Positions 20,313 through 29,019 of a DNA stretch of 64,000 nt are shown here, piece by piece. The notes below the pieces were generated by a model. That model searched no databases. It saw only the letters and a program-made list of their open reading frames with translations, and was not told the DNA's origin. Made by a program: the position numbers and the translations under genes. This DNA is from Lyngbya sp. CCAP 1446/10 (GTDB taxonomy: Bacteria > Cyanobacteriota > Cyanobacteriia > Cyanobacteriales > Microcoleaceae). Numbering within the stretch: position 1 is the stretch's first letter; each line of letters begins with the position of its first letter. The stretch is taken from positions 32,730-96,729 of the forward strand of contig NZ_JAIGNI010000032.1 of the NCBI RefSeq assembly GCF_026130175.1, read 5' to 3'.

Positions 20313-20475
20313 TTATTTTTTATGGTTATTATCAACAAACTGTCGAGTAGAATTTTTACATTGATGATTTTGTTTTCCATTATGAATATGACAATTTTTG
20401 CGGATGTTATGATATCCACATCTGGGACAGGCTGGCTGACAGTCTTCAATATCAATATATTCCTTAGTTTTTGAG
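20313..20475 (-). pseudogene. IS1-family transposase N-terminal remnant
   Basis: The minus strand encodes CPRCGYHNIRKN and then HNGKQNHQCKNSTRQFV before a stop. This is the zinc-ribbon and GKQ-x-C-RQF signature of IS1-family InsA proteins, with the second Cys pair damaged. No start or downstream transposase part is present, so it is a fragment. Confidence 0.6.
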
Positions 20476-20662
20476 GATAAATCAATTCTTTTATTTCCGA
20501 ATTTATATAAATTTTGTGAGAATAGTTTAACATTTTAGCTCCGATTAAGTTAGTATTTTTTTTAATAAGTCTGATGATAAGTAGGGCTGATGAAGCCTGG
20601 GCTATTTTCAGTAGATATTTGTAGAAAACTGCTGAATTTTTATCATTAAATTCTAAGCATCA

Positions 20663-20929
20663 TTACATATTTAGGACGACAGAAAAATAATCCTTATTTG
20701 ATTTATTGGCTTCGAGCCGTCGAACAGCTTCGCTGGCAACAGGTTGTTCTCGCTCCCTATCTTCTTGATTAAGTACGAATGCTATGGCATCTGAATGCAG
20801 CAGGTAATTTTCATATATCCGCCTTTTGATGAATTCAATCGGATGTGGCTTTCTTCTCTTTAGATGTTCAATATCCGACTGCGACAAACACTCTTTATCG
20901 AATACAAAACCTACAGCACGATGGTACAA
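20663..20929 (-). pseudogene. Possible fragment of an OLD/AAA-type nuclease
   Basis: An 88-residue reading frame. The segment RRIYENYLLHSDAIAFVLN resembles the 'xENYLLxxxAI' stretch found in C-terminal parts of AAA-type ATPases with TOPRIM (OLD-like) nucleases. Nothing else of such a protein is visible around it, so it is probably a remnant; a short independent gene cannot be excluded. Assignment is tentative. Confidence 0.3.
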
Positions 20930-21256
20930 AGTAAGTTCGCAGACTCAATCAAACTTGTGCCAACAATCGTGATTTTTCTTGCAGAATAACTGAAATTAGT
21001 GCGGGTTCACGGCACTTGTAGGTAGCTTTTATAAGGCTTTTATAAATAGAGAATACTGAGAGCAATTGTAGATCCCGGTATCAGCTTTTTCAATCCCGTT
21101 GCCCGGCCAGTAAATCCAATCAAGCTCAATTTGTAAAAATTTGCCTCACTCAATTAAGCACAGCCTTTCTGCGTACTGAGTTCACCACTAAACACGCTTA
21201 CCTCATCGTTATTTGTTAGCCTGTAAAGGAGCGGGAGTCGCTGGAGTTCCAGCAAT
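20930..21256. other. Gene-free stretch
   Basis: No gene, repeat or RNA was recognised between the OLD-like fragment and the hsp20 remnant. Confidence 0.4.
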
Positions 21257-21516
21257 TTAGGCTAAATTAATCTTGACGACTTTATTGCGGGCTTCAGTCA
21301 CTTTGGGTAGCGTTAGCGTTAGAATGCCATCTTTGTATTCAGCTTGCACAGAGTCGTTTTGAATGTGTGCGAACAAGGGAAGCACCCGGTGGAATTTGCC
21401 ATAGCGGAATTCTGATATGAGTTATCTCTCGTTGCTGCCCGTTGGTCAAAAACTTTATCGAGTTGCTGGCGGATCGTTTCAATTTCCGTGAAGGGTTGCC
21501 AATAGCGCATCAACAT
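21257..21516 (-). pseudogene. Small heat-shock protein (Hsp20) pseudogene, core deleted
   Basis: The 5' part encodes MLMRYWQPFTEIETIRQQLD, a typical cyanobacterial Hsp20 N terminus. After a frame change the 3' part reads FAHIQNDSVQAEYKDGILTL and then PKVTEARNKVVKINLA followed by TAA at 21257-21259, a typical end of the alpha-crystallin domain. About 50 central residues of a normal 145-150-residue protein are missing and the two halves are out of frame. An internal deletion has inactivated the gene. Confidence 0.75.
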
Positions 21517-22087
21517 AATCTGTCACCTCAAAGATGGTAAAGCTTTATAAGAAAAATTTGGGTTTAAGCTCGTTGCTTACAGTTATTATAATGCCGATTT
21601 TTAAGTGGTAATAATAATCAGAAAAACCCTACTGGGTTGGTCGTATTTGCCAAAAATAGTGCGAAACAATCGGGATACTTCGCATTGAAAAAAACCTTAC
21701 AAAGCTATTCCTAGAAACCGAAAAGGCTGTGGTAACGCCATGATGACCTTGCCTCAGAACTCTGCACGGCGCGAGCGTCGAGGGAAGTATCGTCGGGGTT
21801 GCAAACCGTACCAAAAATGCGGTGCGGATGATGTGTAGCACCGTAAGGACGTGATTTGTCGGCTATCGCTGCTTTTTCATAGCCATCGCTCTATGAGGGC
21901 GATCGCATAATCCCACTCTTAAGAACCCGATCGCCTAAGAGGTTATGTGTCGCTAGTTCAATAATGTAGTAAGAGCTCAAAGCGCTTCTCTAAACGGTGT
22001 AAGAGTCAATGGTTGTACTTGGGAGCGGTGGCGGCGCCTCCTGGGCACTTATCTAATCCGTTGACATCTCCTCGATTTTGACTCACA
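21517..22087. other. Gene-free decayed stretch
   Basis: Short open frames exist here but none has a recognisable product or good start. It lies between two pseudogenes and looks like degenerated sequence. Confidence 0.4.
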
Positions 22088-23003
22088 TCATCTTCTATCC
22101 CGATCACCGATCGCATCCACCTCAACAGCCGACAGCACCTTAGCTTCCATCCCGTACAAATCCCGCAGCACAACCTTGACATTGGGAAACACAAAATACT
22201 CGGTCAGTTTCCCAATCCGGTAATTAAAAGGTTGATATCGGTGCTTAAAATACAGTTCCACATTCCCCCGGTGTTCCCACAATCCCAGCAAATTAACAAC
22301 CGCATCCGAGTAATGCACCCTCATATCCCGCTGCACCTCGGCTATGCGTTGGTCGATCGATCGAGTAGTAACACCGATTTTGTAGAAAATGTTGCCCGAA
22401 GCTTTGACCTCAAGGAAATAGAGCGAATTAATCAGAATCCGCCGAAGCTGCGATCGATAAATCTGTAAGTCAGCCCGTCGCTCGTCCGCACAGGAAAGTC
22501 CGGCAGCGACCGCCACCGCCGCAGAGTTCTCCAACGAGAGCCAACTCCGACCGCAGTAAAGGTTCCTGAACGCGATTGAACAACGCCAGGGGAAGCGCAC
22601 CAACCGGGATTTTACCGAGATGAGTGAACCGGTACGATCGATCGCCCTCCGACTCCACCAACCCTTTGAGTTCCCAGCGAAAGTTGATTAAGTCTTTTGG
22701 AATAGCGTAATCCTGTGCACCATATTCTTTCCACAACACCTTCAACTGTTCGAGTTCCTCACCCTTGAGTTGGATGGTGAAATTGTCATAGAGCGGCAGT
22801 GCGGGAAATGCTTTGGTTTTAATCCGCTGCGAAACAGGTTTGCAAGTTTCCTGTGTGTGAGAAAAGTGGTGTTCTTTCACCGAACCTTTTTTCGCTGTAA
22901 GTCCACCGCCGCAGTAAAGACACGCGAGGTTAGTTTTTCCGCGCCCAACATCATCTATGCCCGCCAGTTCTCCGTCGGGAGCCACACCAAATTTTAGCCA
23001 CAT
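22088..23003 (-). pseudogene. GIY-YIG nuclease-family protein, frameshifted
   Basis: Two overlapping minus-strand frames make one protein. The first begins at ATG 23003 (MWLKFGVAPDGELAGIDDVG) and contains a CxxC...H-x3-H-like zinc segment (CLYCGGG, HHFSHTQETC). The second ends at 22088 and holds a GIY-YIG-like core (INSLYFLEVKASGNIFYKIG, then RSIDQRIAEVQ). The frame change falls about 22480-22560, where both frames are open. It is either a frameshifted pseudogene or a sequencing error. The N-terminal part recalls competence CoiA-like zinc segments; the substrate is unknown. Confidence 0.6.
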
Positions 23004-23669
23004 CGCTCTTATTTTCCTTTTAGCAGGTTTTTGTAGGTGCACCCGCGTTGAAGGATTGTAACAACTTGCAGAAGTAGATAGTCTCTGCCTTGGGAAGAAA
23101 CTGAGCTTAACCCAAAAACGAGCGAACCATAGTGTTGTTCTCGCAATCAATCAGCTATTATCCGGGTACTTTGACTGCATTGATTCGTCAGATGGGGTGT
23201 GTGACAGTTGCGATGGGACTAGCGGCACGAACGGCACGGCAGGCAATTCATCCCGTGCAGGGAAATTGAACTTTCCCGGTGTAAGAAAGCATGGAAAGCG
23301 AAGCGATCGCCCCGCACTTGCTCCGGCTCTATCAGCCAAGCTGTGGGTGGAGGCTCCCTCGATGGTGACGCGATCGAACGCTTCTCTCAAAATCCGATCC
23401 GCCGAGTCTGATTGCAAAGGCCTCCAATGCCTCCAATGGTGGCGGCTTCGGTCGTAGTCCGGGCGATCGCTACAGATTAGTTGAATCGCTAAGCGTAAAA
23501 ATGCGTCTGTGATGAGCTTGAACGCTCGCTATGAATGGCTAGCAGCCATCGTAACGTTAGCGGTAAAGCGTGTCAGCCATAATAACTGTTAGCTCAATCA
23601 ACAAAAAGGTAGAGGGAATGTTGGGCTTATTGGCATACAGTAAAAAGCGTTAGCCAAGTATTTAAAGTA
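23004..23669. other. Gene-free stretch
   Basis: No supported gene is seen. Short frames on both strands in 23150-23460 mirror each other and lack family signatures. Confidence 0.4.
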
Positions 23670-23801
23670 ATGACAAGTACAGCATTCGATCGAATATTCC
23701 GGGATAGCAACGGCGAAATTGTGAGAGCTGCGACCACCAAACCTACCGTTGATTGTCACGATTGCAGCGAGTTTGCTGAAACTTGTTTTAACAACAGGTG
23801 A
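23670..23801 (+). CDS. Small protein with Cys residues (43 aa)
   Basis: ATG at 23670 opens a 43-residue frame that ends with TGA at 23799-23801. The C-terminal half contains VDCHDCSEFAETCFNNR, a CxxC-x6-C pattern that could bind metal. I do not recognise the family. It could be a small gene or a remnant; there is no strong ribosome site. Confidence 0.3.
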   Translation: MTSTAFDRIFRDSNGEIVRAATTKPTVDCHDCSEFAETCFNNR

Positions 23802-23939
23802 AATCTATACAGCGTTAGACTTGCTAGCTTTTGGCTCTTTGTTTACTTGTGGGAGGAATTATTTCAAGGTGTTAATTATTTTCGGAGAGCGCTAGGTTTC
23901 TGTGTACTGATTGGTGCGATCGCATTCAAAGTCCTCAAG

Positions 23940-24110
23940 TTATAGTGACATACTCCTACATCAAGCTGAGTACAGCTATGATGTAGGCTTCTTTGCAGCC
24001 CGATGAAGGGTATGCAAAATTTCCTTCGCGGTACTTTTATCCAGAGTTCCTACTATAGAAAGCTTCCCACTACGGCGTTTTATACTGGGGAAAATGTCCA
24101 ACCCCAGTCT
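23940..24110 (-). ncRNA. Predicted omega RNA region of the tnpB element
   Basis: In IS605-type elements the guide RNA of TnpB overlaps the 3' end of tnpB and runs to the element end. Here that region contains the 8-bp hairpin at 23955-23987 that spans the tnpB stop codon. The position is inferred from the family; the sequence alone does not prove transcription. Confidence 0.3.
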
Positions 24111-25358
24111 TTTTAGGTTAATCGCGGCATTAATGTCACGGTCAACCATCAAAGATTCTTGCTCATCCCAATAGTCTCTGATACTACAATCGGTGAAAAT
24201 TATTTCATCCCGATAACACAGAACCATTGAGGTATAAGCAGGATTTTTAGCGATGACAACTGCTCCAGCTTTTGAGGCTATGTAGTCCAGTGTCGTAAAA
24301 AAGTTGCCAAATGCAGCGTCAGACCAAGACTTGTTTAATCCGGATTTGGCTGATTGACCATTCGGAAGAAAAGTTCCATTTTCAGCCTGTTTAGACTTAT
24401 TGCGTTTCGTCAAACCTTTCAGGTTCAAGTCCTCATGAAAGAAGACTTTTTTTCCAGTTCTCACTAGCTTATGAGCGGTTTTGTAATGAAAATCTTTTCT
24501 TGACCTAGCAATGCGTTGATGTTGCCTAGCTTCACGTTTTGCTAGTTTGCGACGAGACTTAGAGCCACGTTTCCGTTTATTCCGCTTAGTTGAAATCCGG
24601 TCTAGAGAGGCTTGATTCTTACGAAGCGGCTTGAAGGATGACAGTTTCTCGCCATCTGATGTTGCGAGATAAACATCTTTATGTAAAACAGCATCTAATC
24701 CCAACGAATTGTCCCAAGCTGGAACAATTATATCCTGACATTGGATTGGTACCTTCACATCTTCTAGGACAAATTGAATGAACCAACCATCAGCCTTTTT
24801 GGTGACACTGACTTGTTTGACAATAAATCCGTCTGGGATAGGACGGTGCATTCTGACCTTAACAACTCCCAATTTGGGAAGTCGCAAATATAGCCAGTTC
24901 TTGCGAGTTAGTTTAATCCAGCTATTATTGGCAGTAGCAAAAGTCATAGTTCTGAAGCTAGCTTCAGACTTAAATCGTGGTTTACCAGACTTACAACCAT
25001 TGCTGTCGCCCATAACAAATCGCTCAAATGCCTTGTCAACACGCTTTGATACGTCTTGTAGAATTGTCGAGTCAACCCCTAAAAAGTCCAACAATTCACC
25101 ACGATGGAATACTTTTACCAAGTCTTTTTTAATAATTGGTAGTTGTTTCTTTTGGGTATAATAGTTGGGCTTTTCTCGGACAGGGGCAATGCTACTAACT
25201 AGCGGACAAGCATTTATGCTTGATCTGTTCATCGACCACCAGTCAAATCTGTCTCCCAACTGGCGATTATACCAATAACGGCAAATCCTTAGCCACTCAT
25301 TTAACGAGAGCCTCTGCTTAGTGTCGGGATACATTTTGTACTGGTACGTCGTTTGCAC
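23976..25358 (-). CDS. tnpB: TnpB-family RNA-guided endonuclease (IS605 OrfB)
   Basis: A 460-residue TnpB-like protein from a GTG at 25358 (MQTTYQYKMYPDTKQ, the usual start). RuvC motifs are recognisable: Asp in NSLGLDAVLH, Glu in KVFFHEDLNLKGL, and Asp in MVDRDINAAINLKR. The target-strand zinc ribbon normally found between the last two motifs is changed: where CxxC pairs are expected the protein reads TSMVLCYRDEIIFTDCSIRDYW. TnpB proteins cut DNA with an omega RNA guide and help their IS to persist. The gene is divergent from tnpA, with 25 to 67 bp between them. Full length and intact residues suggest it may be active. Confidence 0.85.
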   Translation of the reverse strand: MQTTYQYKMYPDTKQRLSLNEWLRICRYWYNRQLGDRFDWWSMNRSSINACPLVSSIAPVREKPNYYTQKKQLPIIKKDLVKVFHRGELLDFLGVDSTILQDVSKRVDKAFERFVMGDSNGCKSGKPRFKSEASFRTMTFATANNSWIKLTRKNWLYLRLPKLGVVKVRMHRPIPDGFIVKQVSVTKKADGWFIQFVLEDVKVPIQCQDIIVPAWDNSLGLDAVLHKDVYLATSDGEKLSSFKPLRKNQASLDRISTKRNKRKRGSKSRRKLAKREARQHQRIARSRKDFHYKTAHKLVRTGKKVFFHEDLNLKGLTKRNKSKQAENGTFLPNGQSAKSGLNKSWSDAAFGNFFTTLDYIASKAGAVVIAKNPAYTSMVLCYRDEIIFTDCSIRDYWDEQESLMVDRDINAAINLKRLGLDIFPSIKRRSGKLSIVGTLDKSTAKEILHTLHRAAKKPTS

Positions 25359-25425
25359 TATCGTTTTGGGATATTAGCCTAACTTGGTGTTAGCATATCA
25401 TCAATGCCTATTCAGTGTCAATGTC

Positions 25426-25839
25426 GTGAACAAAGATTTTATCCGCAAGGCAAGGGGAGTCTCAGCACTCAAATGCCATTTGGTGTTAACTACAAAGTAT
25501 CGAAGGAAAGTCCTGACAGACTTAATGCTGACAAGGCTTGAGTCGATATTTAGGGATTTAATGGAAAAATGGGAAGGAAGGTTGATAGAATTTAACGGAG
25601 AGAGCGACCACGTTCATTTGCTGTTGCAGTACAACCCGCAGACAGAACCAAGTAAATTGATCAACAACTTAAAAACTGTTTCTAGTCGGTACTTGAGAAA
25701 AGAGTTCGCTACTGAAATTAACCAAGTTTATTGGAAAGAAGTGTTTTGGACAAATGGCTATTTTATCGCTTCTTGTGGTGGCGTGACTGTTGAACAATTG
25801 AAAAAATACATCAATGAGCAAGATCGACCCACAGAATAA
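25426..25839 (+). CDS. tnpA: IS200/IS605 TnpA Y1 transposase
   Basis: A small HUH-type single-strand DNA transposase of about 137 residues. The metal-binding motif is DHVHLLL, and Tyr in LKKYINEQ is the likely nucleophile. KCHLVLTTKYRRKVL is the usual N-terminal strand. The GTG at 25426 (MNKDFIRKARG) is preferred over a TTG at 25384 because family members start just before this segment. It is divergent from tnpB and should move the element. Confidence 0.85.
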   Translation: MNKDFIRKARGVSALKCHLVLTTKYRRKVLTDLMLTRLESIFRDLMEKWEGRLIEFNGESDHVHLLLQYNPQTEPSKLINNLKTVSSRYLRKEFATEINQVYWKEVFWTNGYFIASCGGVTVEQLKKYINEQDRPTE

Positions 25840-25860
25840 AGAGTTCGCTCGTCTCGTCAT

Positions 25861-25968
25861 CCACCCGCTCACTGCTCAACGCTTACACCGTGTGAGATTG
25901 TGAGCGGGTGGAATCAGGAGTCTCACCGCGCCTTCCATCCCACACTAATCGAAGCGATATAGTGTGGG
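25861..25968 (+). repeat. Element-end hairpins next to tnpA
   Basis: Two perfect inverted repeats stand between tnpA and the flavin reductase gene: 12 bp at 25861-25872/25900-25911 and 9 bp at 25939-25947/25960-25968. They are candidates for the tnpA-side end of the IS200/IS605 element; the second could also serve as a terminator. Confidence 0.6.
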
Positions 25969-26036
25969 GATTCCCATCTGTTTAGCTAATAACCGTTGAA
26001 AGCGCACGGTAGCAGAAGCGTGGGAATATTTGGGTA

Positions 26037-26657
26037 TTAGGCATCATCTTTCTGCCACTGCTCGTAGGTGATGCGTGGAAGCTCGAAGCGCTCTGTTGTA
26101 CGGCAATAGTAAGACGGAGAGCCAAGCCGACCGATGGGAGCAAAGCCGTTAATATGTAGGCGATCGCCAAGAAGACGATCGTCAATATGGAACATCACCA
26201 CCTGCCCAATGAAAAGCGTGTAAATTCCTAGCGGTTGTTGGCTGTGGAGTACGCATTCCAAACTGGCTTGAGCTTCAGCTATGCGAGGAACCTTAACCCG
26301 CTTTGATGCCGCTGAATGTAAAAGGGCCGCCGTGAGTTCGCTTTCTTCTGTCGGGAAGTTGGCAGAAGAAATATTCATGGCAGTCAACAAATCTTCTGTC
26401 ACCAAATTCACCACAAACTCACTACTCAAAGTGATATTTTTCCCCGTATCTTTTATGCTGCCATCTTCTTTATTGCCAATACTGATGATTAGGTATAAAG
26501 GGTCAGCACCCACTGCGTTAAAGAAGCTGAAGGGTGCGAGATTGATTACACCCTCCGTATTTTGTGAAGTTACCCAAGCAATCGGACGGGGAACGACAAG
26601 ATTTGTCAATAACTTATAGTTATCTTGAGGAGTGTTGGAGTTAGGATCGACGTGCAT
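26037..26657 (-). CDS. Flavin reductase-like FMN-binding protein
   Basis: A 206-residue protein of the flavin reductase-like (split-barrel, DIM6/NTAB) family. Typical features are NYKLLTNLVVPRPIAWVTSQ at the N terminus, NLAPFSFFNAVGADP and FVVNLVTEDLLTAMN. Such proteins bind FMN and act as flavin:NAD(P)H oxidoreductases, but this subfamily has no defined substrate. It stands alone, pointing towards the IS200/IS605 element; there is no obvious operon partner. Confidence 0.85.
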   Translation of the reverse strand: MHVDPNSNTPQDNYKLLTNLVVPRPIAWVTSQNTEGVINLAPFSFFNAVGADPLYLIISIGNKEDGSIKDTGKNITLSSEFVVNLVTEDLLTAMNISSANFPTEESELTAALLHSAASKRVKVPRIAEAQASLECVLHSQQPLGIYTLFIGQVVMFHIDDRLLGDRLHINGFAPIGRLGSPSYYCRTTERFELPRITYEQWQKDDA

Positions 26658-27455
26658 GGTGAATATTCAGTTTTGTTCAAGTATAAAAATTATAGCTTGC
26701 CCAACGTGTCGGCTAAATGCAGAGGTTCGGGAGAGTCCCTCAACATTTTCTTAGCGATCGATCGCACTACAGGAAAAGCAAAAACGTAGTGCATCGCGCT
26801 TTTCTCTGGATGGTATGCTGGGAAAATTGAGAGTGTTGCACGCTCACTGCATTGCTGCACCGGTTTGAGGGATTTCTTAACGTGGCAGTGGCGGGCGAGC
26901 AACGGAAAAGGTGGGAGGTTTTTTTAAGGACGATCGCTCCCAGATACCACTTTCCAGCAATCAGAGTTCTTTGGTTGTAATTCTGTTGGGGGGTATTTCG
27001 ACGATCGCTCCCAGATACCACTCTCCTGAGTCAGAGATAAGTGAAAAACACAGAAATTTACAAGTTTAAAAGCGTTACAAAGACGAGTTCACAGCAACGC
27101 GAAACACATTAATCAAGCTTCTAAAATTTATTGTCTAAGTGAGAATTTCCCTTAGTTTAAACGTAAAAATTAATGTTTAGGTACTGATTTATCCGGTTAA
27201 AATTGCATACTTCTGCCCTATGAAAGCATTTTACGTTTGTTCCTGTCTAACTCAAAAATTGGGTGTATTTGAGATATTGTGGAACCTACCCAAAGCTTGT
27301 GAGGCTTGTGAGCGAGCAGAATGCCGTCCCACACTTGTTTAGAGCGATCGCCCGTCTCATAAAAAAATGTCTCGATTGCGGAACAGGCCTCTTCCAGTTC
27401 CGAGATACATTAGGGTGATAATACAAACAACCACTAATCACATTCTGTACAAATT
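26658..27455. other. Long intergenic region with repeats before the CRISPR island
   Basis: No gene is supported. It holds a 38-bp sequence at 26851-26888 that recurs at 53722-53759, and a 23-bp direct repeat (GACGATCGCTCCCAGATAC..., 26929-26951 and 27000-27022, 71 bp apart). The promoter of the CARF membrane-protein gene must lie at its right end. A weak match to the CRISPR-locus operator is at 27380-27395 (GGAACAGGCCTCTTCC). Confidence 0.6.
26851..26888 (+). repeat. Left copy of a 38-bp repeat flanking the CRISPR island
   Basis: This sequence is 36/38 identical, in the same orientation, to 53722-53759. The shared core includes GAGGGATTTCTTAACGTGG. The copies lie about 0.6 kb outside the first CRISPR-locus gene and about 0.45 kb outside the second array. 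Confidence 0.7.
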
Positions 27456-28334
27456 ATGAGCTTAATCCCTCCTTCCAAGCAAAAGTTAGAAATTGAAAAT
27501 ATTATCGCCCCTCGAACTGCTCTTGAGTTTACAGCATTTGTGGGACTAACAGTGTTAATTAGTTTGCTGACTGCGGGCAATTTATTCGGAGTTGGTGGTG
27601 TAGCGGCTGTTGGTTTTATCTGGTGGCGAGTCGATCGCCAGCGTGAAAAAAAACGTATTCAAACCTTATATACCCAAAATTTAGGTATTATCGTGGGAAA
27701 AGAACCCCCCACCGGGGTTAGAGGTTTAATCTTGTTACTCAGTCCCTATTCGCCGCGCAAACAAGAACTAAAAAATGAAGGTACGATCGCCCCGCTGATT
27801 GAATTGGTCATCAACACTGAGATAGAGAAACTCACTCAAGATGATTTCGATAGACTTGACTTGTTTAATTCTAATCTTTCCCCCCAAATCAAAGCTGTAG
27901 AATTTCATGCAAGCCAAGGAAACTTGCGAGATATTTGGATGATTAGTACAAAAAGTTACGAGACAAAGGAAGGTAAAAAAGTTAAAGGTTCCGAAGATTC
28001 AGCCCAAATTCTCAGTCAATACCTACGGTTTCAATACGGACAAAGCTTTGACATTAACTGGCAAGGCTTATCAGTCCTAGATTACGATTATCAAGGATTG
28101 TGGAGGTTAGCAGAGCAAATCTTCCGCGAGTCCGCTTATAAAGATGACGTGATAGTTGCCGATATTACTGGCGGGACAAAAATGATGAGCGTGGCTTTGT
28201 CTATGGCTTGCATTCCCCCAAAACGCCGAATGCAATATATGGATTCGCAGCGGGATTGGCAAGGAAATCCCTTGTCCGTTGGGGATATGCAGCCGATCGT
28301 AATTGATGTCGATCAGATTCTTTATTCTAGTTAA
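27456..28334 (+). CDS. Membrane-anchored CARF protein (Cam1-like candidate effector)
   Basis: A 292-residue protein. A hydrophobic N-terminal hairpin (about 22-41 and 44-57) is followed by a basic stretch (RQREKKR), then a cytoplasmic domain with the CARF signature DITGGTKMMS at 236-245 and a Rossmann-type strand GLILLLSPYS near 90-98. CARF domains bind cyclic oligoadenylate made by Cas10 in type III CRISPR systems. A transmembrane plus CARF layout matches the membrane effector class (Cam1-like) that depolarises the membrane. It is first in the island and is followed by the HD gene. Ligand and effector activity are inferred. Confidence 0.75.
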   Translation: MSLIPPSKQKLEIENIIAPRTALEFTAFVGLTVLISLLTAGNLFGVGGVAAVGFIWWRVDRQREKKRIQTLYTQNLGIIVGKEPPTGVRGLILLLSPYSPRKQELKNEGTIAPLIELVINTEIEKLTQDDFDRLDLFNSNLSPQIKAVEFHASQGNLRDIWMISTKSYETKEGKKVKGSEDSAQILSQYLRFQYGQSFDINWQGLSVLDYDYQGLWRLAEQIFRESAYKDDVIVADITGGTKMMSVALSMACIPPKRRMQYMDSQRDWQGNPLSVGDMQPIVIDVDQILYSS

Positions 28335-28359
28335 CAGCCAGCCCAGCCGGGTAAGAACA

Positions 28360-28935
28360 ATGACTGAAAAACCAAAACTTTCAACTCGCTTTCAAACAGC
28401 TTTAGTCTATGCCGCCCAACTCCACGCAAACCAAGTCAGAAAAGGTGGCGACATTCCTTACATCAGTCACCTTTTAAGCGTCGCAGCATTAGTATTAGAA
28501 GATGGTGGCGATGAAGATGAAGCCATCGCAGGACTTTTACACGATGCTATAGAAGACCAGGGAAGTACCGAAACTCGCGAAGCTATTCTGGTACAATTTG
28601 GAGAACGAGTTGCTAGTATCGTTGATGCCTGCACCGAATCTTGTACGATACCAAAACCACCTTGGCGCGATCGCAAGTTACGATACATTGAGCAAATGCG
28701 TCAAGCTTCCCCATCTGTGCTGCGGGTGTCAATGGCGGACAAACTGCACAACGCTCGTTCAATTTTAGCAGATCGCGATCGAGAAGGTGACGCAGTTTGG
28801 GATAAATTCAAGGGCGGAAAAGCAGGCACTTTGTGGTTTTACCGCAGTTTGCTGGAAATTTATCGGCACGGAGGTTCTAACTTCTTGTTCTCCGAAATCG
28901 AGCGCATCGTTGCTCAATTAGAAAAATCGCAATGA
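28360..28935 (+). CDS. HD-domain phosphohydrolase (SpoT/MESH1-like)
   Basis: Start ATG 28360 (MTEKPKLSTR) is used; it lies 25 bp after the CARF gene. The 191-residue protein has HD motifs His37, HD 61-62 and ED 65-66 (AGLLHDAIEDQG), and a later ADKLHNARSI, as in the hydrolase half of RelA/SpoT. Such enzymes remove pyrophosphate from ppGpp or act on other nucleotides. Cas10 here has no HD domain, and this free-standing HD protein sits beside a CARF effector, so a role in nucleotide signalling of the CRISPR system is possible but not shown. Confidence 0.75.
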   Translation: MTEKPKLSTRFQTALVYAAQLHANQVRKGGDIPYISHLLSVAALVLEDGGDEDEAIAGLLHDAIEDQGSTETREAILVQFGERVASIVDACTESCTIPKPPWRDRKLRYIEQMRQASPSVLRVSMADKLHNARSILADRDREGDAVWDKFKGGKAGTLWFYRSLLEIYRHGGSNFLFSEIERIVAQLEKSQ

Positions 28936-28968
28936 CATCAATACGTTATTGATGGGAAGTTTCATAGA

Positions 28969-28984
28969 GGAAAGCTCCTTTTCC
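28969..28984. promoter_or_regulatory. Shared 16-bp palindromic putative operator, RT-cas1-cas2 copy
   Basis: GGAAAGCTCCTTTTCC, or on the other strand GGAAAAGGAGCTTTCC. It differs by one base from the copies at 35513 and 36722. It lies 36-81 bp upstream of the possible RT starts, where a promoter would be expected. Confidence 0.7.
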
Positions 28985-29019
28985 ACAAAGCAGTCATAAT
29001 TGCGCTTAGTCTCTCTGAG

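Larger units (their letters stand above)
23940..25975. mobile_element. IS200/IS605-family element with divergent tnpB and tnpA
   Basis: Divergent tnpB (minus) and tnpA (plus) genes are flanked by hairpins. On the tnpB side CCTACATC (23955-23962) pairs with GATGTAGG (23980-23987). On the tnpA side CCACCCGCTCAC (25861-25872) pairs with GTGAGCGGGTGG (25900-25911), and CCCACACTA (25939-25947) pairs with TAGTGTGGG (25960-25968). Subterminal hairpins are how this family's HUH transposase recognises its ends. The exact ends are not fixed; about 2 kb is a normal length. Confidence 0.75.
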
